Origin: UBA11855 sp964591705
GTDB lineage: Archaea; Thermoproteota; Bathyarchaeia; Bathyarchaeales; Bathycorpusculaceae
Assembly (NCBI GenBank): GCA_964591705.1
Contig: CAZQCX010000008.1
Location: 1-57,053, forward strand
Reading direction: 5' to 3'
DNA length: 57,053 nucleotides
The position numbers and the translations under genes are program-made. The notes beneath the pieces are model-generated. The model did not search any database. It saw only the letters and a program-made list of their open reading frames with translations, and was not told the DNA's origin. Below are positions 23,635 through 31,865 of this stretch, piece by piece; position 1 is the first letter of the stretch; the number at the start of each line of letters is the position of its first letter.

Positions 23635-24912
23635 TTATCCAAAAAGAGTTGTGTGCAGCACCAGAAAATCTAGAACACCCACGACATAAGACGGAACCCA
23701 GAAGGCTGCTGTCAATTGCGCCATCCTTCTGCTCTTGGCTGCAAAGGATGCAGCCCCGGGACGCCAAAGTGCAACAAGCCACACCGCAAAGACCAAAGCT
23801 GGAATTGAGAAAACAGCATGCAGGCTGTTCATGACCAAACGCAAAGGCGTGCTGGCAAAGGTCTGCAGGGAACCCACGCTCAAGGGACCCATAAGCAGTA
23901 CTGAAGAAAAGCCAACTAACCATGCGGAGATTACTGCGAGCATTATGATCTCGTGCAAAAAATAGTTGCCTTTTAGTCTGAACCACATGCTCAGCAAGAC
24001 CAAAGCTGTCCAAAAAGTCTGCATGACAAGATTGATCTCCGCAAAACTCAATCCAACCTCAGAAAATGGAAAAAAGGCTATGGTGCCAACCGTGACCAGA
24101 ATAACCGCAAGGACGGTAAGGACCGCGATCTTTCCCTGCGAAAGACGGCGCAAAACAAGCCTCTCGAAACTCTTTCTCTGTGCAACAACCACCACTGAAA
24201 CAATTATCACCCCTGTTGCAACGGAAATTATTCCAACCAGTGCGGAGAACGGCGTCTGATCTATCCCTAGAATCTGCGGACTCCACATGTTTGTGGCGAC
24301 CGCTTGTATGGTCACAGTCAAGTCCTCAATGTACCAGCCATCCTTGTTTGTCACGTTCTTCAAAACCTCCGTTGACCCGACAAACACGCCAGTAGCTTTG
24401 TCCCATTCCTTGTGCCTGAACGAGTCGTTTCCATAGGTCACAGTGCGACCTGCTCCCAACACTTCTTTCTGTTCTTGACGTTGAATGGTCGCGTTGACGG
24501 GTTTCAGGTTATGCATCGAGGAATCATAAAATGTGTCTCCTGGACCAAGATTCGAGGGAATGATCATCCACCCTCCAACATTTCCTTCTGTGAAGTTAAA
24601 CTTCCAAACCGCGCTGCCCAGTGTCCCATTAGCGTACTTGGCAGTAAGATTCAATGAAAATGCTGCACCCTGGACTTGCAGAATCTGCATTCTGAACCAT
24701 ATGACGTCGTGTGTTGGAGGCGGAGTGCCGGTACCAGCAACACCGATGTCGTACTCGATCCAGTCCCCCTCTTTGACTCCTACCAAGGGCTCACCATGAG
24801 CTGGCGCGGGTGAAACGATGACTAAAACAGCAACCAGTATGCTTGCGAGAATGAAGGCAGCGAAGGCTTTCACTATCCTCCCTCCGCAATATGCAAAATC
24901 GAAGTTGTTCAT
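23635..24912 (-). CDS. Membrane protein with extracytoplasmic N-terminal domain
   Basis: Unrecognised. From ATG 24912 (425 residues) an N-terminal hydrophobic segment (AFAAFILASILVAVLVIV, about 16-33) acts as a signal or anchor, followed by a beta-rich outer domain of about 200 residues beginning VKEGDWIEYDIGV, a start often seen in archaeal surface proteins, with several N-x-S/T sites. A membrane helix (FSALVGIISVATGVIIVSVV) and then four or five more C-terminal spans follow. ATG 24912 has GGGGAG upstream; GTG 24873 with GGGAGG is equally possible; TTG 24972 lies too close to the TATA box at 24979. Neighbours give no functional hint. Confidence 0.7.
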   Translation of the reverse strand: MNNFDFAYCGGRIVKAFAAFILASILVAVLVIVSPAPAHGEPLVGVKEGDWIEYDIGVAGTGTPPPTHDVIWFRMQILQVQGAAFSLNLTAKYANGTLGSAVWKFNFTEGNVGGWMIIPSNLGPGDTFYDSSMHNLKPVNATIQRQEQKEVLGAGRTVTYGNDSFRHKEWDKATGVFVGSTEVLKNVTNKDGWYIEDLTVTIQAVATNMWSPQILGIDQTPFSALVGIISVATGVIIVSVVVVAQRKSFERLVLRRLSQGKIAVLTVLAVILVTVGTIAFFPFSEVGLSFAEINLVMQTFWTALVLLSMWFRLKGNYFLHEIIMLAVISAWLVGFSSVLLMGPLSVGSLQTFASTPLRLVMNSLHAVFSIPALVFAVWLVALWRPGAASFAAKSRRMAQLTAAFWVPSYVVGVLDFLVLHTTLFG

Positions 24913-24977
24913 AACTCTCCCCGAAGAACAACGCGTTCCGCAAAAAGAACATGCGACGCGTGTTGCCTTCAAATTGC

Positions 24978-24986
24978 TTTAAATAC
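24978..24986. promoter_or_regulatory. Shared divergent TATA element
   Basis: CTTTAAATA between the leftward membrane protein and the rightward TIGR00300 gene. TTTAAA is symmetrical, so it can direct transcription both ways; predicted starts near 24953 and 25010 fit the translation starts chosen. Confidence 0.5.
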
Positions 24987-25032
24987 ATTGCAATTCAGAC
25001 TAGGACTGAAACCAGACAGAGGCGAAGGGAAG

Positions 25033-26319
25033 ATGGCGAAAGAAGTCTCAAGCGAGAAGGAAGTTCAGGTTGAAGGGCACCTCATAGACTCTATGATTCT
25101 GACGAAAATCTGGGATAGAATAATGGAGCTAGGCGGGGATTTCGAAACCTTAGAGTTCAAAGTTGGAAAGCACAAAACCGACACAAGCTACATCAGGATG
25201 ATTGTCAAGGGAAGAAGCTCTGAAAACCTAAGGGACATACTGGACGAAATACACTCGCTCGGAGCAATATCAATAGAAACAGCCGAGACTATTGTGGTGC
25301 CTGCTCCCGCGGACACGGTTTTGCCCAGCAACTTCTATTCTACCACAAACAATCCCACACAAATCTTCTTCCATGACGAATGGATAGAAGTCGAAGACAC
25401 AATGATGGACAAAGCCGTAGTGATCGATGCCGCTGCGAGAAGGGCTTTTTGCAGAACCATCAGAGAGGTGAGAAAAGGCGACCTAATAGTCGTTGGCGAG
25501 GCAGGAGTACGAGTTAAGCCTCCTGAAAGATCCAGAGAAAGCACTGGCATCTTCAAGTTCATGAGCAGTAGCTCCTCCAGCGAAAAGCCAGCGCCCGCAG
25601 TGATAAGGCAGATAGCACACGACCTTCATAACGTGAAACACGCAGGCGGGAAAATCGCTGCTGTGGCAGGTCCAGCGGTTGTACACACAGGCGGAGCAGG
25701 CGCCTTAGCGACTCTCATACGAGAAGGCTACGTGGACGTGCTGCTGTCTGGAAACGCCCTAGCAGTTCACGACGCTGAAAGCGACCTGCTGAAAACGTCC
25801 CTGGGTATTTCGCTAAGAGACGGCATCCCTGAAGTCAGAGGATCCAGAAACCACATCGTGGCCATAAACGAAATCTACAAGGCAGGCAACCTGAAGGCGG
25901 CTGTAGAGAAGGGCGTGCTCAAGAGCGGCATAATCTACGAGTGCATCAAGAAAGGCATCCCCTTTGTCTTGGCTGGCTCGATCAGAGACGATGGACCCTT
26001 ACCCGACGTGATAACAGATACCGTTGTGGCACAGCAAGAATACAAAAAGCAACTGAAAGACGTCACGATGGTTCTGATTCTTGCATCAACACTGCATGCA
26101 ATAGCGGTGGGAAACATGCTGCCTTCCACAGTCAAACTCGTATGTGTCGACATCAATCCCGCGGCAGTTACCAAACTCCTAGACAGAGGCTCGACTCAAG
26201 CAGTAGGTGTGGTCTCGGATGTAGGCACGTTGCTTCCTCTGCTGGCTGAGGAAACCGGCAAGCTACACAATCACACGCCATGCAAACGAAAAAGCCCCAG
26301 ATCCTCTTCCACCAGCTAA
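25033..26319 (+). CDS. TIGR00300-family protein, archaeal ornithine cyclodeaminase type
   Basis: The N-terminal domain (about residues 10-95: VEGHLIDSMILTKIWDRIME, GGDFETLEFKVGKHKTDTSY) is the LOR/SDH-type conserved domain, followed by FFHDEWIEVEDTMMDKAVVI and a C-terminal Rossmann-like half with GGKIAAVAGPAVVHTGG, LLSGNALAVHDAE, PFVLAGSIRDDGPLPDV and HAIAVGNMLPSTVK. A methanogen member of this family has been characterised as an ornithine cyclodeaminase (ornithine to proline and ammonia), so proline synthesis is the likely role here. Start ATG 25033 follows a purine-rich AGGCGAAGGGAAG; 428 residues, the family's usual length. No proline or arginine genes are adjacent. Confidence 0.85.
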   Translation: MAKEVSSEKEVQVEGHLIDSMILTKIWDRIMELGGDFETLEFKVGKHKTDTSYIRMIVKGRSSENLRDILDEIHSLGAISIETAETIVVPAPADTVLPSNFYSTTNNPTQIFFHDEWIEVEDTMMDKAVVIDAAARRAFCRTIREVRKGDLIVVGEAGVRVKPPERSRESTGIFKFMSSSSSSEKPAPAVIRQIAHDLHNVKHAGGKIAAVAGPAVVHTGGAGALATLIREGYVDVLLSGNALAVHDAESDLLKTSLGISLRDGIPEVRGSRNHIVAINEIYKAGNLKAAVEKGVLKSGIIYECIKKGIPFVLAGSIRDDGPLPDVITDTVVAQQEYKKQLKDVTMVLILASTLHAIAVGNMLPSTVKLVCVDINPAAVTKLLDRGSTQAVGVVSDVGTLLPLLAEETGKLHNHTPCKRKSPRSSSTS

Positions 26320-26446
26320 GAACCCAGTGACCATCTTGTTCGTGAGACTAATGCAATCTGCCCCCATGGAGCGTTTCCCACTGAGCGATTATTCTGAGTT
26401 TGCGTGCTTAAATACAAAGTAAGGCTAAACCTGCTAGGTGGGAAAG

Positions 26447-26926
26447 ATGAGACTCGGAAAAAAATCAATCCTTGCCTTAGCCGCAATCGGCGTTGTTCTC
26501 GCAGGGATTGCTGCCTTTGGGTTGTCCCTAATCAACCAAAAGCCACAGGGAAGATTCGGAATTTATCTCCTGCAGAACAATCAACCTGTAATATCTGATG
26601 AAGATATTGTCTGGTATAACAAAACCACTCATGAAATGAAACTGACTGAAGCAGGACTAGGCAAGCTTCAGGCACTGACAATCCCTGTTCGCGGTCTTCC
26701 TTTTGTGATAAAACTGGATGGCAAAGAAGTTTACAATGGATCATTCTGGGTACCTGTTTCTTCCGTGTCTTGCAACGGAATCGTCATAGAAATCTGGCAA
26801 GATCAAAGTGATATTGTGGAAATCAAAAAAGGCTATCCATCAACAGAGTTCTACACAGGAAACGACCCGAGGAACAATTATGGGCTGCTCGAATACTTTC
26901 GAGAAAAAGGAAAACTGACACAATAA
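26447..26926 (+). CDS. Small membrane-anchored hypothetical protein
   Basis: Unrecognised 159-residue protein. A lysine-flanked hydrophobic N terminus (KKSILALAAIGVVLAGIAAF) is a signal anchor; the rest is a soluble outer domain with QGRFGIYLLQNNQPVISDED, FVIKLDGKEVYNGSFWVPVS and a C-terminal FYTGNDPRNNYGLLEYF. ATG 26447 is preceded by AGGTGGG, a good ribosome binding site, and a TATA-like CTTAAATAC lies at 26407-26415. It forms its own transcription unit; no functional inference is possible. Confidence 0.7.
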   Translation: MRLGKKSILALAAIGVVLAGIAAFGLSLINQKPQGRFGIYLLQNNQPVISDEDIVWYNKTTHEMKLTEAGLGKLQALTIPVRGLPFVIKLDGKEVYNGSFWVPVSSVSCNGIVIEIWQDQSDIVEIKKGYPSTEFYTGNDPRNNYGLLEYFREKGKLTQ

Positions 26927-26950
26927 ACAATGAAGCGAAAATAAATGCCA

Positions 26951-27098
26951 AGACCTTAGGCGTTATTATATGAGCGTGGAACTTTCAAAGTCTCGGTGCT
27001 TTGACCATTCGCAATGATATAATTGTATCGCCAACTTGCTGCATTCCTGACAGCTAATCGCTCGCAAAGCTAACAAACCCCAATTACGCCTAAGGTCT
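26951..27098. repeat. Short element bounded by 13-bp inverted repeats
   Basis: AGACCTTAGGCGT (26951-26963) is matched by its exact reverse complement ACGCCTAAGGTCT (27086-27098). Both sides are flanked by the direct trinucleotide CCA (26948-26950, 27099-27101). The 148-bp unit has no ORF, which fits a non-autonomous insertion element (MITE-like) with 3-bp target duplication, or the base of a long RNA hairpin. Confidence 0.5.
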
Positions 27099-27601
27099 CC
27101 AATTCTTTTTGACGGGTTCACGAACTATAGTGTCAAACCGACCAGAGATTTGTCATCCATGGTACTTAGCGAAAAGGCGACTGCCTCTAGTTCAAGTGAC
27201 TTCTAGAAATATCTCGGCTGGACAAGAGATTCAAAATTCCTTCAGTTACCTCCAAGTTGTGAAATGCTTCGCAGAGTTGGTTCACCTGTCACCATTATTG
27301 ATGCGCCTCTCGTCAGAGAATGGGTTGAAGACTGTGCTTTGGCTAAAACATTTGCTGGTTTTTTTCTCAAGAAAGCATACCAAAGGCTGTCGTGAGAAGG
27401 AAGCGAGTAAAGTACAGGAAGTCTACTCCAGAGGAAGAGTCAAGATCCGTTGATGGCTACAGTGGGGATGCACCTTTCTCACTGAAGCAGGCTGAATACT
27501 AAGTCGAAAACATGTTGCATGAAATATTGGTGCCAAACCAAGCTCTACGAGAAATCCAAAGATGGAATCAAGATGGATCACAACTCCTAACTACGACTTA
27601 T
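27099..27601. other. Intergenic region with a possible decayed coding stretch
   Basis: No intact gene. One plus-strand frame near 27225-27390 reads protein-like text (CEMLRRVGSPVTIIDAPLV, REWVEDCALAKTFAGFFLKK) then a stop; I cannot assign it. A 114-residue open frame at 27109-27453 in a different frame lacks family features and was not called. Confidence 0.35.
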
Positions 27602-28696
27602 CTAGTCTCCCAACGATCCACCCTTTTGAACAAGAGCACCATTGCATAAGGTGAATGTTGGCTTTCCGCGGTACTCTATTTCAATCTCATTCATCTTTCT
27701 AGTCATTTTTAACGGTTCATCGAAAAAAACTCTGGTTTCATGACTTGTCATGACTGGAAAACCGTAGGTTACGTTTTTGTAGCCAAGTTCGCCCTTTGCT
27801 TTACTTTTTTCCTGTACGAACGCTAGATGATTCATGATTCGGTTTTCTATGAGTTGATTTGAAAAGTCGACAACATTTTCAAATCTTGCGAACAAGATAC
27901 TTTCGAAGTTCTTTTCTATCTCGATACCAATGCTGTTTCTTCCGGTAGCCATTGCCGCCAGTGTAGTTGTCCCAGTTCCAAGGAATGGGTCAAGAACAGT
28001 GTCTCCCTTGACCGAAAACATGTTAATAATTCGGTAAGGTAACTCAAACGGAAAAGCCCCACTTCTCTCTCGAATCTCTTCTGCTATTTTGTTTTGCTTT
28101 GTTCCTTTCAAGTCTTTCCAGACATCAGAAAACCACATGTTTCGCTCTTCCCAGAAGAATGCACTCTCCTCCCGGCGCTTCTTGTCTTCCCCAAGAAATC
28201 TTCGTTTGCTGCCTTTTCTCAAGATGAGTATGAATTCATGTTCCAGTGTTACGTAAGCTCCTGCGGGGAGCATTCCAGAACCCATGAACTTGTTGGGCGC
28301 GTTTGTCTGCTTTCTCCACAGTATTTCGGGAAGAGGACTAAATCCAAGTTTGAGACATTCTTGAAGTATCCTTGCATGGCTAGGAAAGATCCTGAACTCT
28401 CCTCCCACTGCTCTTGTTGCGTCTCCAACGTTTATGCATGCGAATCCGCCATTTCTCAGAATCCTATAAACTTCCTTCCAAACCTTGTCCAACTCTTGAT
28501 TCATCAACTCAAAAGCTCTATTCCAGTTTTCATCCTCCAAAGCCTTCCCAATTTCAGGGTTTTGTTTCGAAAAAATCTCATCCCACATTCCAATCATTGG
28601 ATAAGGGGGAGAGGTGACAATGAGGTTAACCGAATCGTCTTCAATAAAATTCATGTCACTTGCGTTTCCGAACAGTATCTTATGGGTGGTTTTCAT
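27602..28696 (-). CDS. DNA methyltransferase, probable N4-cytosine, orphan
   Basis: SAM-dependent DNA modification enzyme. The catalytic motif IV is TSPPYPM (about residue 27), where SPPY favours N4-cytosine over N6-adenine methylation; the SAM-binding motif I is DPFLGTGTTTLAAMATGR near residue 233. Catalytic motif before SAM motif with the recognition region between them (about 100-210) is the beta-class order. A C-terminal extension of about 80 residues after NSIGIEIEKNFESI is not typical and may help target recognition. Start ATG 28696 follows AGGAAGAGG. No restriction endonuclease or specificity subunit lies nearby, so it is an orphan methyltransferase. Confidence 0.88.
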   Translation of the reverse strand: MKTTHKILFGNASDMNFIEDDSVNLIVTSPPYPMIGMWDEIFSKQNPEIGKALEDENWNRAFELMNQELDKVWKEVYRILRNGGFACINVGDATRAVGGEFRIFPSHARILQECLKLGFSPLPEILWRKQTNAPNKFMGSGMLPAGAYVTLEHEFILILRKGSKRRFLGEDKKRREESAFFWEERNMWFSDVWKDLKGTKQNKIAEEIRERSGAFPFELPYRIINMFSVKGDTVLDPFLGTGTTTLAAMATGRNSIGIEIEKNFESILFARFENVVDFSNQLIENRIMNHLAFVQEKSKAKGELGYKNVTYGFPVMTSHETRVFFDEPLKMTRKMNEIEIEYRGKPTFTLCNGALVQKGGSLGD

Positions 28697-28724
28697 TGTG
28701 TTCCTCTTCCTATGCTCAATCAAT

Positions 28725-29005
28725 TAAACCCTTTGCCTCTGGCTCTGCACATCGGAATGCAGAACTCTCTAATGAATAGTTCAGCCCTTATCCCGATAAA
28801 TCCTGACAATTTTCTCTCCCAAAATATGAGTCAAAGCAAACCTGGCGACCAACAACGTCAGTAAAGCGGCATACTGAGGACGGACAAACCTCCCCTGCAA
28901 CTACTACGAAAGAAGAGGCAGGTTAACGCCAAAGGTGAACTCATGGCCTTGTGGCTCTATATCAAGCAAAGCTATCCCTTTTGCTGGGCATTCTGAAACA
29001 ATTCA
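28725..29005 (-). pseudogene. Possible decayed gene fragment upstream of rps13
   Basis: One leftward frame reads IVSECPAKGIALLDIEPQG, FTFGVNLPLLS, two stops, then LQGRFVRPQYAALLTLL, ALTHILGEKIVRIYRDKG and two more stops. The text is protein-like on both sides of the stops, suggesting a degraded gene, but I do not recognise the family and there is no intact start. The rest of 28697-29098 holds the rps13 promoter. Confidence 0.3.
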
Positions 29006-29040
29006 TACTAACTTCAAACGAAATCCTTGATAAAGGAAGG

Positions 29041-29049
29041 TTTAAATAA
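29041..29049 (+). promoter_or_regulatory. TATA box of the ribosomal protein/RNA polymerase operon
   Basis: TTTAAATAA lies 50 bp before the rps13 ATG, preceded by purine-rich AAAGGAAGG (possible BRE), and predicts a short leader. It is the only strong promoter seen before the rps13-rpoN block. Confidence 0.6.
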
Positions 29050-29098
29050 ATTACGCCTCATGTTGTAGCTTGCTTCAAATTTAACCGGATGAAATTGA

Positions 29099-29590
29099 AT
29101 GTCACAAGAGTTCCGCCACATCCTCAGAATTGCAGGGTCAGACGTAGCAGGCACCCTGAAAACAGTTTACGCATTGACAAAGGTAAAGGGAATAAACCAT
29201 AGCCTCTCCAACGCCATATTGAAGAAGGCTGAAGTAAATCCCGACCTCAGAGCAGGCTTCCTCACAGAAGCAGAAGTCGAAAGAATCGAGAACATAATCA
29301 AAGACCCGGCGAGACATAATCTCCCAAACTGGCTATTCAACAGAAGAAAAGACTTCGACACAGGAAAAGACACACACCTGATGAGCGCTGAACTCGTACT
29401 AAGAACGAAAACCGACATCGACCAGACCAAAGACATAAGGTCTTGGCGAGGATACAGACACGCCTACAGCCTCAAAGTCCGAGGCCAAAGAACAAAAACA
29501 ACCGGAAGAGCAGGCAAAGCCTTAGGCGTGAAGAAGAAGGCAGTCATGGCGAAACCTGGAGGACCCCCTCCAGCTGAGGGAGGAAAGTGA
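29099..29590 (+). CDS. rps13: Ribosomal protein uS13
   Basis: Small-subunit head protein contacting the large subunit and P-site tRNA. FRHILRIAGSDVAGTLKTVY at the N terminus, NLPNWLFNRRKDFDTGKD in the middle and RSWRGYRHAYSLKVRGQRTK with TTGRAGKALGVKKK near the C terminus are unmistakable archaeal/eukaryotic uS13 features. 163 residues including a Pro/Gly-rich tail (AKPGGPPPAEGGK) slightly longer than usual. First gene of the operon; the stop is 2 bp before the uS4 ATG. Confidence 0.98.
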   Translation: MSQEFRHILRIAGSDVAGTLKTVYALTKVKGINHSLSNAILKKAEVNPDLRAGFLTEAEVERIENIIKDPARHNLPNWLFNRRKDFDTGKDTHLMSAELVLRTKTDIDQTKDIRSWRGYRHAYSLKVRGQRTKTTGRAGKALGVKKKAVMAKPGGPPPAEGGK

Positions 29591-29592
29591 GC

Positions 29593-30180
29593 ATGGGCGA
29601 CCCAAAAAAACAAAGGAAGAAGTACGAGACACCGCGATTCTTATGGCGCAGGGACTCCTTACAAGAAGAATTGAAACTCTTAGGTCAATATGGCTTGCGG
29701 AACAAACATGAGCTCTGGCGTCATGAAACAATGCTTTCGAAATTCAGAGGCATTGCTCGATCACTCATCGGCAAGGCTCCTGAAGAACGCGGAAGAATGG
29801 AGAACGAGCTACTATCACGCCTCAAAAAGATCGGTGTTCTTCAAGAAACCGCAGCTCTTGACAATGTCTTAGACCTATCTATTGAAGACGTTCTCGAGCG
29901 CAGGTTACAAACAATCGTTTTCCGAAAGAACCTGACAAAAACCCCCTACCAAGCCAGACAACTAATAACACACGGACACGTGCTAATTGGAAACAGAAGA
30001 GTTACAGTGCCAAGCTACATCGTATCAAGAGAAGAAGAAACTCAAATCAACTACTCACCCAAAAGCAGCATGGCAGACGCAAACCACCCAATGCGTCAAG
30101 CCATGACAGTCATCGTTAAACAGCCCGAAATCAAACAGCCGCGTGGAAGAAGGGGGCAAAGAGGAGGGGGTAGATTCTGA
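29593..30180 (+). CDS. rps4: Ribosomal protein uS4
   Basis: Primary 16S rRNA-binding protein. DPKKQRKKYETPRFLWRRDS at the N terminus, LRNKHELWRHETMLSKFRGI, and the S4 RNA-binding domain (VLERRLQTIVFRKNLTKTPY, QARQLITHGHVLIGNRRVTV) match archaeal uS4. 195 residues from ATG 29593; a GTG at 29587 overlapping the uS13 stop is a less likely start. The C-terminal RGRRGQRGGGRF tail is basic. The coding end holds the ribosome binding site GGAGGGGG for the CTG-initiated uS11. Confidence 0.98.
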   Translation: MGDPKKQRKKYETPRFLWRRDSLQEELKLLGQYGLRNKHELWRHETMLSKFRGIARSLIGKAPEERGRMENELLSRLKKIGVLQETAALDNVLDLSIEDVLERRLQTIVFRKNLTKTPYQARQLITHGHVLIGNRRVTVPSYIVSREEETQINYSPKSSMADANHPMRQAMTVIVKQPEIKQPRGRRGQRGGGRF

Positions 30181-30578
30181 GCAGCAGCAAACGAACAGAA
30201 AAATGGGGAGTGGTTCACATCTTCAGCAGCTACAACAACACACTCATCCATATCACAGACATTTCTGGAGCAGAAACCATCGCTCGAGCAACAGGAGGAA
30301 TGTTCGTCAAAGCTGACCGAATGGAATCCTCACCCTACGCAGCAATGCGTGCTGCCACCGCAGCAGCCGAGGCTGCAAGAGACAAAGGAATAACCGCAGT
30401 TCACATCAAAGTGCGAGCACCAGGCGGGGCAGGTCCCAGAACACCCGGACCAGGCGCTCAGGCAGCAATCCGTGCGCTGGCGAGGTTTGGCTTCCGCATT
30501 GAACGCATAGAAGAAGTCACGCCAATTCCACATGATGGCACAAGAAGACCAGGCGGCAGAAGAGGCAGACGCGTCTAG
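30177..30578 (+). CDS. rps11: Ribosomal protein uS11, CTG start
   Basis: Platform protein of the small subunit. The conserved start WGVVHIFSSYNNTLIHITD, GAETIARATGGMFVKADR, and the C-terminal TPIPHDGTRRPGGRRGRRV are typical. The first canonical codon in this frame is GTG 30210, which would remove the conserved KWG entry; an in-frame TAG at 30171-30173 limits upstream extension. Only CTG 30177 (or ATT 30174) remains, 6-7 nt after GGAGGGGG (30163-30170) and overlapping the uS4 stop as CTGA. From CTG the protein is 133 residues, normal for archaeal uS11. Nine to eleven residues would be lost in a standard annotation. Confidence 0.93.
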   Translation: MSSSKRTEKWGVVHIFSSYNNTLIHITDISGAETIARATGGMFVKADRMESSPYAAMRAATAAAEAARDKGITAVHIKVRAPGGAGPRTPGPGAQAAIRALARFGFRIERIEEVTPIPHDGTRRPGGRRGRRV

Positions 30579-30686
30579 CACACAAGCCAAGACATTATTA
30601 ACAGAAAAATTGAAATAATCCACCGATAACTTTATTGAACCGCACAATCGCCATGGTCCCAGCCCAGTTTGGAGTGTCACAGGAAA

Positions 30687-31496
30687 GTGAAGATAGAAGT
30701 CATTGAAAAAGACGCAACGAACCTACGCATTGCCATCAGGGACGTCGACGTTCCGTTAATGAACGCCCTGCGAAGAATAGCGCTGGCTGAAGTCCCGAGC
30801 ATGGCAATAGACGAAGTTGTCATGATAGAAAACTCGGCAATCCTCCAGGACGAAATGATCGCTCATAGACTGGGACTGGTACCATTAAGAACCGACCTAG
30901 ACACATACAACCTTCCCGAAGAGTGCTCCTGCAAAAGCGAGTTCGGCTGCCCTCAATGCCGCGTAACACTCACTCTAAATGCGGAATCCAAGGAAGGAAC
31001 TCGAACAATCTATTCAGGCGAACTGATAAGCGACAACCCCGTCATAGTGCCTGTCTCTGACAAGATACCCATAACAAAGCTTGCAAAAGGACAAAAGTTA
31101 AACCTTGAAGCCTACGCAAGGCTCGGAAAAGGAAGAAACCACGCGAAATGGCAACCAGTTTCAATGTGCGCCTACAAATATCTTCCCAAGATAGAAGTGC
31201 CGATAGAAAAATGCCCAGAATGCCAGAAATGCGTGGAAATCTGCCCAAAAAAAGTCTTTAGAATAAAAGAAGACAGAATCGAAGTCAAAGACCTTCTGGC
31301 TTGTAATCTATGCATGGACTGCGTCGAAGCCTGCCCAACCGACCCTAAACTCGTGAAGGTCGAATGGGAGAAAGCCTCATTCATAATGAATATAGAAACC
31401 AATGGCGGGATACCCCCAGAAAGAGTACTCCAAGAAGCGACAAAGATGCTCGAAAAACAACTGAAAGAGTTCAAAGAACAGATAGGAGCGGAATAA
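30687..31496 (+). CDS. rpoD: DNA-directed RNA polymerase subunit D with Fe-S cluster domain
   Basis: Archaeal homologue of Rpb3/alpha, the assembly platform of RNA polymerase with subunit L. Dimerisation motif VPLMNALRRIALAEVPSMAI (about 22-41) and DEMIAHRLGLVPLRTDL are conserved. The insert domain has two cysteine sets, CPECQKCVEICP (about 176-187) and CNLCMDCVEACP (206-217), consistent with two 4Fe-4S clusters, as in some archaeal RpoD. GTG 30687 follows AGGAAA; the longer TTG 30669 frame lacks a ribosome binding site. 269 residues. A 108-bp gap after uS11 could hold an internal promoter. Confidence 0.96.
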   Translation: MKIEVIEKDATNLRIAIRDVDVPLMNALRRIALAEVPSMAIDEVVMIENSAILQDEMIAHRLGLVPLRTDLDTYNLPEECSCKSEFGCPQCRVTLTLNAESKEGTRTIYSGELISDNPVIVPVSDKIPITKLAKGQKLNLEAYARLGKGRNHAKWQPVSMCAYKYLPKIEVPIEKCPECQKCVEICPKKVFRIKEDRIEVKDLLACNLCMDCVEACPTDPKLVKVEWEKASFIMNIETNGGIPPERVLQEATKMLEKQLKEFKEQIGAE

Positions 31497-31497
31497 T

Positions 31498-31860
31498 CTG
31501 AAAGACACCGAATCCACAAATCCCGAAAGAACACAACTCATCAATTTCCTCAAGAAACAAAGCAGAGAGAAAAACGCCGCAATTTGGCTCGACATCGCCG
31601 AAAACCTGACTCACCCAAAGGCTCGTCGTGCAGCTGTGAACCTAAGTCAGATAAACAGGAACACCCAGAAAAACGACACCATCATAGTGCCGGGAAAAGT
31701 CCTAGGAACCGGTAATTTGACTCATTCACTAACCATAGCGGCTTTCGACGCGTCTGACAATGCAAAAAAGAAGCTCAAAACCGCAAGAGCAAAGTATATT
31801 TCCATACCAGAACTTGTTGCAAAAAACCCCACAGGGACAAAAGTAAAAATCATACGGTGA
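31498..31860 (+). CDS. rpl18e: Ribosomal protein eL18, CTG start
   Basis: Large-subunit protein. The N-terminal third (TNPERTQLINFLKKQS, NAAIWLDIAENLTHPKARRA) and then AVNLSQINRNTQKNDTI, VPGKVLGTGNLTHSLTIAAF match archaeal eL18. The first canonical start is GTG 31636, which would delete 46 conserved residues. An in-frame TAG at 31483-31485 bounds the frame, and no ATG, GTG or TTG lies between; CTG 31498 with AGGAG at 31484-31488 (9 nt spacing) is the obvious initiator. It begins 1 nt after the rpoD stop. Length 120 residues is then normal. Confidence 0.93.
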   Translation: MKDTESTNPERTQLINFLKKQSREKNAAIWLDIAENLTHPKARRAAVNLSQINRNTQKNDTIIVPGKVLGTGNLTHSLTIAAFDASDNAKKKLKTARAKYISIPELVAKNPTGTKVKIIR

Positions 31861-31865
31861 AAACA

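Noticed and set aside
27109..27453. 114-codon open frame between the small anchored protein and the methyltransferase
   Set aside because: No ribosome binding site, unusual composition, and another frame in the same stretch looks more protein-like; probably chance or relic.
28094..28864. 256-codon plus-strand open frame opposite the DNA methyltransferase
   Set aside because: It is antisense to a clear methyltransferase with motifs IV and I; its translation has cysteine/serine/leucine-rich shadow composition and no family features.
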